64,000 nt of DNA from Motiliproteus sp036961355 (GCA_036961355.1 JBALVL010000018.1:1-64000); one strand, 5' to 3'; positions 42,740-52,516 are shown, numbered from the stretch's first letter. The notes: generated from the letters alone by a model not told the origin. Numbers and translations are program-made.

Positions 42740-43596
42740 CAGCGCCCATCACGACCAGCGCGCCGATCGGCATTTTTGATTCAGGGGTTGGCGGGCTATC
42801 GATCGCCCACGCCATTCGCCGGCGGCTACCGGCGGAACAACTACTGTATGTGGCGGATCAAGCCTTTGCCCCCTACGGGGTGCAGTCTGCAGCACTGATC
42901 AAGCAACGCGCCGCTACGGTACTGCAGTTTCTCACCGGGCAAGGCTGCAAGGCGATCGTGATCGCCTGCAACACCGCCACCGTTCATAGCATTGCCGAAC
43001 TGCGACAACAGAACCAATGCCCGATCGTCGGCGTCGAACCGGGGATCAAGCCTGCAGCCTTAAACAGCCGCAATGGCACCATCGGAGTGCTGGCAACTGC
43101 GCAAACACTCAGCAGCAGCAGTTACCAACAGCTGCTGACCTATTACAGCCCCCAAACCCAAATTCATTCGGTCGCCTGCCCGGCCTTTGTCGAACTGGTC
43201 GAAACCGGCAACCTGAACAGCGACACGACCCGAAAGACCATCGATCGATATCTGCGACCGTTGTTAAGCAGCGGTGTTGACCAGATCGTACTCGGCTGCA
43301 CCCACTTCTCGTTTCTCAAAACCGCCATCCATGACTACCTCGATGGACGTGCAGCCCTTATTGATACCGCCACGGCGGTAGCTGCTCAACTGCAGCGCCA
43401 ACTGACCGCCAGCGACACACTCAACGACAGTGACGGGCAGCCAGAAGACAGTCGTACCATCCGTTTTATCAGCAGCGACTGCACCGAAGCGGCGGCACTG
43501 AGCATCGGACGACTATGGGGCGAGCCGGTCTGTGTTGACCCGTTTTCCACCTTCAATACTGAAGCAGAAGACAGACCTGAAACGGTCCCCGAATAA
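42736..43596 (+). CDS. murI: Glutamate racemase
   Basis: The 286-residue enzyme interconverts L- and D-glutamate for peptidoglycan. Two catalytic Cys sit in VIACNTATVHS (Cys78) and VLGCTHFSFL (Cys188), and the N-terminal IGIFDSGVGGLS motif is present. The ATG overlaps the norR stop by four bases (ATGA), an odd pairing of an essential cell-wall gene with a NO regulator. The C-terminal 30 residues are acidic and beyond the usual fold. Confidence 0.95.
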   Translation: MTAPITTSAPIGIFDSGVGGLSIAHAIRRRLPAEQLLYVADQAFAPYGVQSAALIKQRAATVLQFLTGQGCKAIVIACNTATVHSIAELRQQNQCPIVGVEPGIKPAALNSRNGTIGVLATAQTLSSSSYQQLLTYYSPQTQIHSVACPAFVELVETGNLNSDTTRKTIDRYLRPLLSSGVDQIVLGCTHFSFLKTAIHDYLDGRAALIDTATAVAAQLQRQLTASDTLNDSDGQPEDSRTIRFISSDCTEAAALSIGRLWGEPVCVDPFSTFNTEAEDRPETVPE

Positions 43597-43644
43597 CCAA
43601 CACCCATCAACGTTCAGCAACCCTCAACACTAGCAACAGCCGCT

Positions 43645-43983
43645 TTAATCACGCGTGTCCGACCCATCATTCGCCGCATCGTCATCACAACGATGATCAC
43701 TATCTGTACCCGCAGCAGTCAGGTTGACCGGCCCGGCATCAGCCTGCGCCTGTTTGAGCAGAATCAGCCCTTTTTTACGCTGTGAATGCACCAGATCTAT
43801 TTTTAGCTGCAGTTTGTCACGTCGTTGCGAGTCCTGCTCGTGCAGCAGTTCGGCCTGCAATTTCTTCTGCTTCAGCCGCAGCTGTTCCAGCACTTGATGC
43901 AACGACTGCTGTTTGTTAAGGCTAAGACGCAGATCGGCATCAAACAACGCCTTGATCCGTTCGATCAGTTTACGTGTTTTCAC
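43645..43983 (-). CDS. Small coiled-coil protein coupled to the Na/Pi symporter
   Basis: This 112-residue protein is mostly one charged helix (residues 1-75, LSLNKQQSLHQVLEQLRLKQKK, heptad-like) with an Asp-rich tail ending DDDAANDGSDTRD. The family is not recognised. Its ATG overlaps the stop of the symporter gene by four bases, so it is translated together with it. It may bind the PhoU-like part of the symporter. That is inference. Confidence 0.6.
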   Translation of the reverse strand: MKTRKLIERIKALFDADLRLSLNKQQSLHQVLEQLRLKQKKLQAELLHEQDSQRRDKLQLKIDLVHSQRKKGLILLKQAQADAGPVNLTAAGTDSDHRCDDDAANDGSDTRD

Positions 43984-45800
43984 GGTACCCTCCGCGCCTG
44001 TTCGGCGGCTGACAAAATTTCATCAAGTTCGGCATCGTCGAGCGACAGCTCACGCTCGACCGCATTGCGCTGGCGTTTACTTTGACTGAACAGCGTCGTG
44101 GCCATCGCCAACAAACTATCGTGGATGTCGTCAACGTAGCCAGCATCGTTGATCAGCGAACTCCCCATCTCGGGAGTGATCTTGCCGTCGCGGATCAGTC
44201 GGTAGTAGCGTAAATTCTGCCGCTTATCCCACTCCAGCAGCGAAAGCCGAATCTCATCAAGGCTCAACAACGAATGATCATCTACCAAGCCTTGGCGTAA
44301 CAGCTCCAGCTGCCGCAACAACAGCGCTATCCGCATCCGCAGCTGGTTGTACTCATGGCGGATCTGGTAATTGTCGGACAACAGATAATGCAGCATATTC
44401 TTCTGCAGGTGTTTGCAGGCTTTGACCGACTCGACAATGCTGCTATTGGCATCACGCAGCCAGTGTAGACTTCCCGACTGGTGCTCTTTCCATGAAAAAG
44501 CGGCATCACTAATAAACGCAATAATGGCGCTGAACAACGATTTCACCCGGCGCTGGTACAGATCATCGATATTGATCCGGTTAACGCTTCGTTGCGCGGC
44601 CAGAGGCTTCTCCAGCTCAGCCTCGCTCAGCACCAGTGATTTCGACATTCCCAGTCCGGTGATAATAATATCGCGGGCATTGTCATAAACCCGATTGGTC
44701 TCCTTGCGTACAGCCTCAACCGCGGTATCGGGAAACTGCACCGCCGAGGCAACCATATAGCGCGGTTTCGCAATCTCGACCCGCTCCTCCTTGATCAAAC
44801 GCTCCAGTAGTAACACCATTTTCTGGATCAACGGCAGCATCAACATCACCCCCAGCAGGTTGAACAGGGTGTGGAACACCGCCAACTTCAAGGTGTAGTC
44901 CGTCTCGCCGATCCCCAGCCACAGACTGATAGCGTCGACCGCATATAATAGCGGTGTAATAAAGACGATCGCCACCAGCCCGGTGAAGACATTAAAGATC
45001 AGATGCGCTCCGGCCAGCCGACGCCCCTGAGCGTTGGATCCCATCGCGCCGATAATAGCGGTGACAGTGGTACCGACATTGGCTCCGATCGCCAGTGCTA
45101 ATGCATTCTCATAACTGATCTGCCCTGACGACAGCGCCGTGATAATCAACACCAGAGTTGCGTGGCTGGACTGCATTACAACCGTCGCCAGCACCCCGAT
45201 CAGGCTGTACAGGAACAGGCCGGTATAGCCAGACATCGCGTAGGCTGCCAGATCAAAGTTGTCTTTGAAGGCGTCGAAGCCCTCTTTCATGTAGTGAATC
45301 CCCAGGAACAAGAAGCCGATACCGGTGAGGATGTAACCAATCCCCTTCAGATGGATCGCTTTTTGAAACAGCAGAATGACACCGAATACCACCATCGGCA
45401 TGGCGTACAGCGACAATTTAACCTTGAGGCCAAACCCCGCCACTAGCCAAGCACCGGTCGTGGTGCCCAGATTGGCACCAAAAACAATGCCGATCCCCTC
45501 ACTCAGGCCGATCAAGCCGGCGCTCATGAAGGAGATGGTTATCACCGACACCAGCGAACTCGACTGCATCAAAGAGGTGGTCACGATGCCAAAGCTAAGA
45601 CTTTTCCAGAGTTTATCGGTTGAACGCTTAAGGACTTTTTCCAACATACCGCCAGAGAACGCGCGAAAGCCCTCCTCAAGCGACAGCATACCGAACAGAA
45701 ATATCGCCACACCCGACGCGATTGCAATAAAATCGGGGCTCAGCCAGAAGCTATAGGCCAGCAACACAAAAATAGAGGGCAGTAGGGCTTTACGTAACAT
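43980..45800 (-). CDS. Na+/phosphate symporter family protein with PhoU-like C-terminus
   Basis: The 606-residue protein has an N-terminal duplicated Na/Pi cotransporter domain (about 10-330). Each half has a QSS motif (SLMQSSSLVSV and VVMQSSHATLV) and a Gly-Thr-Thr turn (GANLGTTTGAW and GANVGTTVTA). A C-terminal cytoplasmic helical region (360-606) is PhoU-like. The architecture is that of YjbB/NptA. It moves phosphate with Na+, either import or export. A small coiled-coil gene overlaps its 3' end. Confidence 0.9.
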   Translation of the reverse strand: MLRKALLPSIFVLLAYSFWLSPDFIAIASGVAIFLFGMLSLEEGFRAFSGGMLEKVLKRSTDKLWKSLSFGIVTTSLMQSSSLVSVITISFMSAGLIGLSEGIGIVFGANLGTTTGAWLVAGFGLKVKLSLYAMPMVVFGVILLFQKAIHLKGIGYILTGIGFLFLGIHYMKEGFDAFKDNFDLAAYAMSGYTGLFLYSLIGVLATVVMQSSHATLVLIITALSSGQISYENALALAIGANVGTTVTAIIGAMGSNAQGRRLAGAHLIFNVFTGLVAIVFITPLLYAVDAISLWLGIGETDYTLKLAVFHTLFNLLGVMLMLPLIQKMVLLLERLIKEERVEIAKPRYMVASAVQFPDTAVEAVRKETNRVYDNARDIIITGLGMSKSLVLSEAELEKPLAAQRSVNRINIDDLYQRRVKSLFSAIIAFISDAAFSWKEHQSGSLHWLRDANSSIVESVKACKHLQKNMLHYLLSDNYQIRHEYNQLRMRIALLLRQLELLRQGLVDDHSLLSLDEIRLSLLEWDKRQNLRYYRLIRDGKITPEMGSSLINDAGYVDDIHDSLLAMATTLFSQSKRQRNAVERELSLDDAELDEILSAAEQARRVP

Positions 45801-45924
45801 GGCGGGGCGATCCTGCGTTTAAATCCTTTAAAACATCCACTCCGATATGGATTCGAATGACCATTGATGCAGTTATGCGCTAAAAAAGCCTGTTTAAGCA
45901 ACCCCGCTGCGATAAAATGACCCT

Positions 45925-46296
45925 ATGAAACGATTTTTAATTGGATTTATGCGTGGCTATCAGTGGCTGATCAGCCCGTTGTTGGGTAATAACTGTCGCT
46001 ATTATCCCAGCTGTTCGAGCTACTGCATCGAGGCGATCGAGATGCACGGCCCGTTGCGCGGTCTCTACCTGGGAATAAGACGGCTACTGCGCTGCCATCC
46101 GTTTACCGAAGGGGGAATCGATCTGGTTCCCGACGTGACGACGGGCAAAGGCCTCTCTCACCCTAAGGGCAGTCACTGTTGTGGCACTGAGCCACTTATC
46201 GAAACTGACAGAACCGAAGCCGACAAAACCGAAACTAACAAAGCCGAAACCGACAAGACAGCAACGCCGCCTGCCAATCACCACCCAACAAGTTAG
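45925..46296 (+). CDS. yidD: YidD membrane protein insertion efficiency factor with repeat tail
   Basis: The first 75 or so residues are a clear YidD: IGFMRGYQWLISPLLGNNCRYYPSCSSYCIEAIEMHG, with the Cys motif, LRGLYLGIRRLLRCHPF and GGIDLVP. It helps YidC-dependent membrane insertion. The usual neighbours rnpA and yidC are absent. The protein continues into a 45-residue hydrophilic tail containing four 5-residue repeats, ETDRT, EADKT, ETNKA and ETDKT, encoded by four 15-bp units (46201-46260). No good terminator follows. Confidence 0.9.
   Translation: MKRFLIGFMRGYQWLISPLLGNNCRYYPSCSSYCIEAIEMHGPLRGLYLGIRRLLRCHPFTEGGIDLVPDVTTGKGLSHPKGSHCCGTEPLIETDRTEADKTETNKAETDKTATPPANHHPTS
46201..46260 (+). 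repeat. 15-bp repeat, four copies, inside yidD
   Basis: Four adjoining 15-bp units of the form GAARCYRACARARCC encode the pentapeptide tail. The copies differ at several wobble and first positions, so the array is not recent. Confidence 0.85.
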
Positions 46297-46368
46297 CTGC
46301 CGACCTGCCCCTTGCTCATCCACCGATAATCAGCTGACTTTCCAATCTATCAAGTACCGAGAGACTGA

Positions 46369-48564
46369 ATGTTTACACCGATCACTGTTATCTCCGTTAT
46401 TGCGATCTACATGGTTGTGCTTTTTCTGATCGCACTGCTGGTGGAGCGCTCCAATGAGAACCGGGTCAGGCCCTACACTCCGGCACTGGTCTACGCCTTA
46501 TCGATCACCGTCTACTGCACCTCTTGGACCTTCTACGGCAGCGTCGAGTTTGCCAGCCGCTCGGGCTTCATGTTTTTTGCCATCTACATCGGCGCGATCC
46601 TGGCGATAATGAGCTGGGGAACAATTTTGCGACGGATGGTACGAATCAAAGAGGAGTACCATATCACCAGCATCGCCGACTTCATCTCGGCGCGCTACAA
46701 CCGATCTCAGCTGGTCGCCGGACTGGTTACCCTGATCGCCCTGACAGGCATCGTGCCCTACACCGCGTTGCAGCTAAAAGCGGTGACCCAATCGTTTTCG
46801 GTGCTAACTGCCGCAGATAGCAGCAGTGAATTCAACCAACTGACCGCCGTACTGGTGCCGATCATCATGATCGTTTTCACCATCCTGTTTGGTGCCCGTA
46901 AACTCGATACCAGCGAGCGCCACCTGGGCGTTATGACCGTGCTGGCGGTTCAGAGCATCGTCAAACTGTTCGCTTTCGTGGCGGTCGGATTATTTGCTAC
47001 CTACGGCATGTACGACGGTTTCGGCGACATTTTGGAACGGATCCATTATACCGGCCTGTCGCACCTGATCGGTGCCGAAACCCCTGAGGGATCCAACTCA
47101 CTCCACTGGTTGACGCTAATGGTGCTCGGCGCGGTGTCAATCCAATGCCTGCCACGCCAGTTTCACGCTGCCGTGGTCGAAAATGCCACCGAGCGCCATA
47201 TCGGTGCGGCTATGTGGGTCGTTCCCGCCTACCTGATCTTGATCAGCCTGTTTGTCATTCCAATCGCCGCCGTCGGACTACTGAAGGGACTACCCGCCCA
47301 TCAGGCAGACGTCTTCATCCTGCTGCTGCCGCAACTGGCACAAGCCGATTGGCTGGCACTGGTAGCGTTCATCGGCGGTTTCTCTGCCGCGACCGGAATG
47401 ATCATTCTCAGCGCCATGAGCCTGTCTACGATGGCCACCAACCACCTGCTGGTAGTACTGATCGAAAAAGTTAAGCCACTACATTTTCTACGCAGTTACC
47501 TGCTGCAATGCCGCTGGCTGATGATAGGGCTGATCATCGCCAGCGGCTACTGGTTCTCGATCTACTTCAGTGACGGCTATATGCTGGCGGCGATGGGGAT
47601 GATCTCATTTGTGGCGGTATTCCAGTTTGCGCCGGTATTGTTCGGCGGTCTGTTCTGGCAGCGGGGGAACCGAGTCGGGGCGATCGCCGGACTCAGTGCA
47701 GGTTTTGTGATGTGGTTTTATACTCTGGTACTTCCCGCTTTCGCCGGGCACGGCCTACCACCGGAGCTGCTCAGCCAGGGGCCAGGCGGTATCAGCTGGT
47801 TACGCCCCGAGCAGTTGTTCGGACTAGATACACTATCACCGGTCAGCCACAGTACCTTTTGGTCGTTACTGTTTAACCTGAGCTTTTACCTGATCGGCTC
47901 CAAACTCTACACGCCCACCAAAGCTGAAAGAAATCAGCGACAAGAGTTTATGACGGCCCTTATCGCGGGCAGTGCCCACAACCACGGTCGCGCTACCGGC
48001 CTCGATGCCTATATCTCTTATCAGGAAAAAATCAACGAAGCCACCGACCTGATGCGAGCCTACACACCCGAAGAAAAAGCAGTATCAACGGTGCAACAGA
48101 TCACCGAAGAGCTACACCTTGATAGCAAAGAATACCTGACCATCATCGAACTGCTCGAGTTTCACCGCAGTCTTGAGCACGCGTTATCCGGCCTGATCGG
48201 TACTGCCGGCGCGCATCAGGCGGTAGAAAAGGTGATTCACTACAGCGACCGCGAGACCCGTGATCTGCAGGCAATTTACAGCCATATTCGAACCGAGCTG
48301 AAGGCTCAGCCAGATACTGCCGCAACAAGGAGCGGAACACGCCAAGCCAACCCCATTAGCGAAAGCGGTTTATCCTTCATCGAAAGCCTGCAGAATCAGA
48401 TCGACGAACTCAAACAGACGACCGAGCAACAGCAACAGCAACAGCAACAGTTGCAACAACGGCTAGAGCGCAGTGATCAAAAATTATTTGAACAACGGAT
48501 TGTGAATCAGAAACAGATTCAGCAAATTGAGGAGCTTCACCAACAAACCAAAAACCAAGGCTAA
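46369..48564 (+). CDS. SLC5 (Na/solute symporter)-STAC protein without kinase
   Basis: The 731-residue protein has about 13 transmembrane helices in the SLC5 symporter pattern of CbrA-type sensors (residues 1-525; YCTSWTFYGSVEFASRSGF, ISMADF-like ITSIADFISARYNRS). A STAC linker domain follows (about 535-640), recognised by GRATGLDAYISYQEKINEATDL and ELHLDSKEYLTIIELLEFH. CbrA continues with PAS, DHp and ATPase domains. This protein instead ends in a Gln-rich coiled coil (Q8 stretch at about 680). No kinase gene follows. It may signal through a separate partner. Confidence 0.85.
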   Translation: MFTPITVISVIAIYMVVLFLIALLVERSNENRVRPYTPALVYALSITVYCTSWTFYGSVEFASRSGFMFFAIYIGAILAIMSWGTILRRMVRIKEEYHITSIADFISARYNRSQLVAGLVTLIALTGIVPYTALQLKAVTQSFSVLTAADSSSEFNQLTAVLVPIIMIVFTILFGARKLDTSERHLGVMTVLAVQSIVKLFAFVAVGLFATYGMYDGFGDILERIHYTGLSHLIGAETPEGSNSLHWLTLMVLGAVSIQCLPRQFHAAVVENATERHIGAAMWVVPAYLILISLFVIPIAAVGLLKGLPAHQADVFILLLPQLAQADWLALVAFIGGFSAATGMIILSAMSLSTMATNHLLVVLIEKVKPLHFLRSYLLQCRWLMIGLIIASGYWFSIYFSDGYMLAAMGMISFVAVFQFAPVLFGGLFWQRGNRVGAIAGLSAGFVMWFYTLVLPAFAGHGLPPELLSQGPGGISWLRPEQLFGLDTLSPVSHSTFWSLLFNLSFYLIGSKLYTPTKAERNQRQEFMTALIAGSAHNHGRATGLDAYISYQEKINEATDLMRAYTPEEKAVSTVQQITEELHLDSKEYLTIIELLEFHRSLEHALSGLIGTAGAHQAVEKVIHYSDRETRDLQAIYSHIRTELKAQPDTAATRSGTRQANPISESGLSFIESLQNQIDELKQTTEQQQQQQQQLQQRLERSDQKLFEQRIVNQKQIQQIEELHQQTKNQG

Positions 48565-48608
48565 ATCGCCGCCCTTTTCATCAGACAGCGATTAACCCTA
48601 AAAACAAA

Positions 48609-48848
48609 CTACTCTAGGTCATGGTGACTGCCATCGCAGTAGGGAGGATCTTCGGTCTGTTTACACAAACACAATTTGAGCTGTTGTTTACGGTCAACAC
48701 GAAACGCCAATGGTTCAATACCCGTACCTTGGTGCGAACCGTCGCAAAATGGCTGATTAGCCGAACGCCCACAACGGCAGTACCAATACTCCCCCACGTC
48801 CAGTTCCAGCCAGACCGGATGCCTTCCGGCAACAATCACTTCTGCCAT
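48609..48848 (-). CDS. CDGSH iron-sulfur domain protein with two motifs
   Basis: The 79-residue protein carries two CDGSH centres: C24-x-C26...C35-DGSH39 and C60-x-C62...C71-DGSH75, each able to hold a 2Fe-2S cluster with three Cys and one His. Such small tandem proteins (mitoNEET-like, type III) are thought to act in redox or iron-sulfur handling. The start at 48848 has AGGAGAG 5-6 nt upstream; the frame to 48893 is not supported. It stands alone, convergent with the SLC5-STAC gene. Confidence 0.88.
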   Translation of the reverse strand: MAEVIVAGRHPVWLELDVGEYWYCRCGRSANQPFCDGSHQGTGIEPLAFRVDRKQQLKLCLCKQTEDPPYCDGSHHDLE

Positions 48849-49184
48849 AACTACTCTCCTGCAGCGACTCAGCCCGCTGCCTACGGCTATCATTGTCGTT
48901 AACGTATCGAAAATGTGGCTGCCCGACTGTTAATCTTTGCAGTATGGCCCATCTCTCAACAAGTGTAGCCGGTTTTCTGATAAGCCACTGATATGTAATT
49001 ACTATGCGAGTGAAAACGCCGACTAAACTTTGGTTTTTCAGGCTCCATCTAAACTGCGATTATCAAGTGTTAGAAGCTATAACAGCTCGATATAACCCTA
49101 TCGCATAAAAAAACTAATCCAAACCAAGCAATATGGATATACTAATTCGTTATCATTATCCGCAGCCAGCCAAAGGAAAGCAGC
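48849..49184. other. Gene-free stretch before cysK
   Basis: This 336-bp region holds the divergent control regions of the CDGSH and cysK genes. A TATACT (49138-49143) could be the cysK -10, with no good -35, as expected for an activator-dependent (CysB-type) promoter. No hairpin or repeat stands out. Confidence 0.4.
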
Positions 49185-50153
49185 ATGAGCGCGATCTTCT
49201 CCGACAACTCTCTCTCTATCGGCCAGACCCCACTGGTCAAGCTAAACAACATCGGTAACGGTAACATCTGGGCCAAGATCGAAAGCCGTAACCCGGCCAA
49301 TTCGGTCAAATGCCGAATCGGCGCCAATATGATCTGGCAGGCTGAAAAAGATGGATCGCTTAAACCGGGCATGACCATCGTTGAGCCAACCAGCGGCAAC
49401 ACAGGGATCGCTTTATGCTTTGTTGCTGCAGCACGTGGCTACAAAGTGATTCTGACGATGCCGGCAACCATGAGTGTCGAGCGCCGAAAAGTGATGAAAG
49501 CGTTAGGGGCCGAGATTGTATTGACCGAAGGACCCAAAGGGATGAAGGGCGCTATCGACAGAGCGGAGGAGATCGTTGCCAACGATCCGGATAACCACTT
49601 CCTACCGCAGCAATTTGAAAACCCAGCCAATCCCCAAATCCATGAACAGACCACCGGTCCTGAGATCTGGCAGGATACCGATGGAGCGATCGACATTCTA
49701 GTGGCAGGTGTCGGCACCGGCGGCACTATTTCAGGCGTCTCGCGCTTTATCAAACAACAACAAGGTAAGGCGATCATCTCCGTTGCGGTAGAACCGGAAG
49801 CCTCACCTGTTATCAGTCAGTTTATCGGCGGCCAACCACTACAGCCTTCACCGCACAAAATCCAGGGGATCGGCGCCGGTTTCATTCCGGGGAATTTGGA
49901 TCTGTCTATCATCGACCAGGTAGAGCTGGTCAGTAACGAAGAGTCGATTGACGTCGCCCGCCGTCTGATGCGCGAAGAGGGCATCCTGGCCGGTATCTCC
50001 AGCGGCGCAGCCGTCGCTGCTGCTGTTCGCGTATCGCAACAGCCAGGCAACGAAGACAAAAATATCGTCGTGATTCTGCCCGATTCAGGCGAGCGCTATC
50101 TCTCTACCGTACTGTTTGATGGTATGTTCAGCGAAAACGAAACGGTTCAATAA
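49185..50153 (+). CDS. cysK: Cysteine synthase A
   Basis: The 322-residue PLP enzyme makes cysteine from O-acetylserine and sulfide. PLP-binding Lys42 lies in NPANSVKCRIGANMIW, as in E. coli CysK, and the substrate loop is PTSGNTG (68-74). The phosphate-binding GVGTGGTISG and C-terminal GISSGAAVAAA are present. AAAGGAAA lies 6 nt before the ATG. It is monocistronic. Confidence 0.95.
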   Translation: MSAIFSDNSLSIGQTPLVKLNNIGNGNIWAKIESRNPANSVKCRIGANMIWQAEKDGSLKPGMTIVEPTSGNTGIALCFVAAARGYKVILTMPATMSVERRKVMKALGAEIVLTEGPKGMKGAIDRAEEIVANDPDNHFLPQQFENPANPQIHEQTTGPEIWQDTDGAIDILVAGVGTGGTISGVSRFIKQQQGKAIISVAVEPEASPVISQFIGGQPLQPSPHKIQGIGAGFIPGNLDLSIIDQVELVSNEESIDVARRLMREEGILAGISSGAAVAAAVRVSQQPGNEDKNIVVILPDSGERYLSTVLFDGMFSENETVQ

Positions 50154-50161
50154 CGGCTATC

Positions 50162-50183
50162 AGGACCTCTTGGCAGAGGTCCT
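50162..50183 (+). terminator. Stem-loop after cysK
   Basis: AGGACCTCT (50162-50170) pairs with AGAGGTCCT (50175-50183) over a 4-nt loop. The T tail is short (TTACT), so termination may be incomplete. Confidence 0.7.
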
Positions 50184-50434
50184 TACTCTGCCCACTCCGC
50201 CCGTCTCTGCGCTATCTTGCATATGTATCACTCACCCCACGTTTTCCCTGGCAACAACGCGTTAACATCGTATTGACGCGGAAAAATGGCTCAACAAGGT
50301 GCCAAAATACCGATACAGAAGCGTTCATCGCGCAATTTCTGACCTGTATCATCTTGTTTAGCTTCAGGGTTCGGATAAAATTGTCCGATTCACCTTCTGC
50401 AACACGCATAGCGTTTACTCAGAGAATCGTCGCC

Positions 50435-52330
50435 ATGGGCTTTCCGGTCAAAATCGCAACCATCTACGCCATCTTCTCTACCCTGTGGATTACGCTATCC
50501 GATCAATTGGTCGCGTCTTTGTTTCCCGACGCCATCACCCAGATTCAAACGTACAAGGGCTGGGCCTTTGTTATTTGCTCCAGTGTATTGATCTTACTTC
50601 TGCTGAAATACGAAGCTCGCCGCAGGAAGGACGCACAAGATCAGCTCGACTTGGGCTCGCGTCAACTCCATAAACTCTCTCAAGCGGTCGCCCAAAGCCC
50701 GGTATCGGTGATCATTACCGACACCCAGGGACGGATCGAATACGTCAACAACGCATTTGAGAAAATCTCCGGTTACAGTCGTGAGGAAGCGCTCGGAGAG
50801 AACCCTTGTATCTTCAAATCCGGTAAAACCGACAACGCCACCTACGAACAGTTGTGGCAAGCCATCAACAGCGGTCAGTCCTGGGAAGGTGAACTGATGA
50901 ATCAACGTAAGGACAAAAAACCTTACTGGGTTCAAGCTGGCATCTCCCCGGTCACAGACGACAGTGGTAAAATCACCCACTTCCTCGCCATTGAAGAAGA
51001 TATTTCGCTGCGCAAAGCGCAGGAACACCAGATCAAACATCAGGCTAACTATGATAGCCTTACCGAGCTTCCCAACCGCTTTCTGGCGATGGATCGAATG
51101 AGCCAGGCGATCAACGCCTCGATCCGTAACAATCAAACCGTGGTTGTTATGTTTATCGATCTGGATAATTTCAAACAGGTCAACGACTCTCTCGGGCACG
51201 ACACAGGCGACCAGTTGATCACATTGGCTGCAGCCCGTATCCGTGAGACCGTTCGCCAGACCGATACCGTCGCCCGCTATGGTGGTGATGAATTTTTAGT
51301 TGTACTAAGCGACCTGGAATCGCCCGACGATGCCAGCCGGGTTGCTGAGAAGATCCTTTCGATGCTAGCCAGCCCTTACACCATCAATCAACGGCAGCTA
51401 TCGATCACCGCCAGTATCGGGATGTCGTTATTTCCCGATGACGGCCAGGACCCCTACGAACTGTTGCGCCACGCCGACGCCGCTATGTTTGGCGCCAAAG
51501 ACGAGGGTGGTAACCGTTACGAATACCATTCCGCCAGTGCCAACGATGCCGCGCTTGAGCGGATGGAGATCGAACAACAGCTGCGACGAGCACTAGAGCG
51601 TCAGGAGCTAAGCCTGAATTACCAACCCCTTGTTGATACCAATAATAACCAGATCATCTGCGCCGAGGCCCTGCTGCGATGGGATAACGCCGAACTGGGC
51701 CGCATACCGCCGGATCAATTTATCCCGCTAGCCGAGGCGACCGGTCTGATTCTGCCTATCGGCAACTGGGTTATTGAAACCGCACTGGCTCAGTTAAAAC
51801 AGTGGCGTGATAACGGATTAGTCGATCTGAAACTATCAATCAATATTTCACCACGCCAATTCCAGGACCCTTACCTGATTCGTACAATTGAAAACACGCT
51901 GCAAAAACTTGACCTGCCCGGTACCTTATTGGAACTGGAGGTGACCGAAAGCCTGCTGGTACGCAACCAGAAAGACACGCAAAAGGTGCTCAACAAGCTT
52001 CAACAGATGGGAATCAGTATCGCGCTTGACGATTTTGGTACCGGCTTTTCATCGCTAAGTTATCTGAAGAACTTCTCTTTCAACACCCTCAAGATCGATC
52101 GCAGCTTTATCAAAGACTTGCTCGATCAACCACAGGACCAAGCGCTGGTGAAAGCCACGCTGACGATGGCAAAGGGGCTGGGGCTCAATACAGTTGGTGA
52201 GGGCGTTGAAACCGATGCTCAGCTGGTATATCTGCGCAAGCACGGTCTGGATGTGGCTCAGGGTTACCTCTTTTCGGCGCCGATCCCACCACAGCAGTTT
52301 GAGCAGTTCTACCTCGACCACCGTAAGTGA
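50435..52330 (+). CDS. Membrane PAS-GGDEF-EAL c-di-GMP signalling protein
   Basis: From Met at 50435 the product has 631 residues: two transmembrane helices (about 7-28 and 42-58), PAS (80-190, with GENPCIFKSGKTD), GGDEF (205-365) and EAL (385-630). The GGDEF motif (283-287) and RxxD site RQTD (274-277) are intact. EALLRW (411-416), NISPRQF and DDFGTGFSSL catalytic motifs are also present, so both synthesis and hydrolysis are possible. A frame opening at 50273 adds 54 residues of poor quality. The two helices enclose a short periplasmic loop, so sensing is probably by PAS. Confidence 0.88.
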   Translation: MGFPVKIATIYAIFSTLWITLSDQLVASLFPDAITQIQTYKGWAFVICSSVLILLLLKYEARRRKDAQDQLDLGSRQLHKLSQAVAQSPVSVIITDTQGRIEYVNNAFEKISGYSREEALGENPCIFKSGKTDNATYEQLWQAINSGQSWEGELMNQRKDKKPYWVQAGISPVTDDSGKITHFLAIEEDISLRKAQEHQIKHQANYDSLTELPNRFLAMDRMSQAINASIRNNQTVVVMFIDLDNFKQVNDSLGHDTGDQLITLAAARIRETVRQTDTVARYGGDEFLVVLSDLESPDDASRVAEKILSMLASPYTINQRQLSITASIGMSLFPDDGQDPYELLRHADAAMFGAKDEGGNRYEYHSASANDAALERMEIEQQLRRALERQELSLNYQPLVDTNNNQIICAEALLRWDNAELGRIPPDQFIPLAEATGLILPIGNWVIETALAQLKQWRDNGLVDLKLSINISPRQFQDPYLIRTIENTLQKLDLPGTLLELEVTESLLVRNQKDTQKVLNKLQQMGISIALDDFGTGFSSLSYLKNFSFNTLKIDRSFIKDLLDQPQDQALVKATLTMAKGLGLNTVGEGVETDAQLVYLRKHGLDVAQGYLFSAPIPPQQFEQFYLDHRK

Positions 52331-52516
52331 AAATGGGCAAAACCGACACAGAGTTAGAAACCACAGTATGTAGCCATAAGGCGGAGCAAATCCCGCCGCC
52401 AATCACTACAGATCTCCCCCATTGCAGCTTATAATCATCACAACCAGTTCAGGCCAGAACACTCGACCAAAAGCCAAGCCAACGGCTCTGCACACGACGA
52501 CACAAGGACTACTCTC

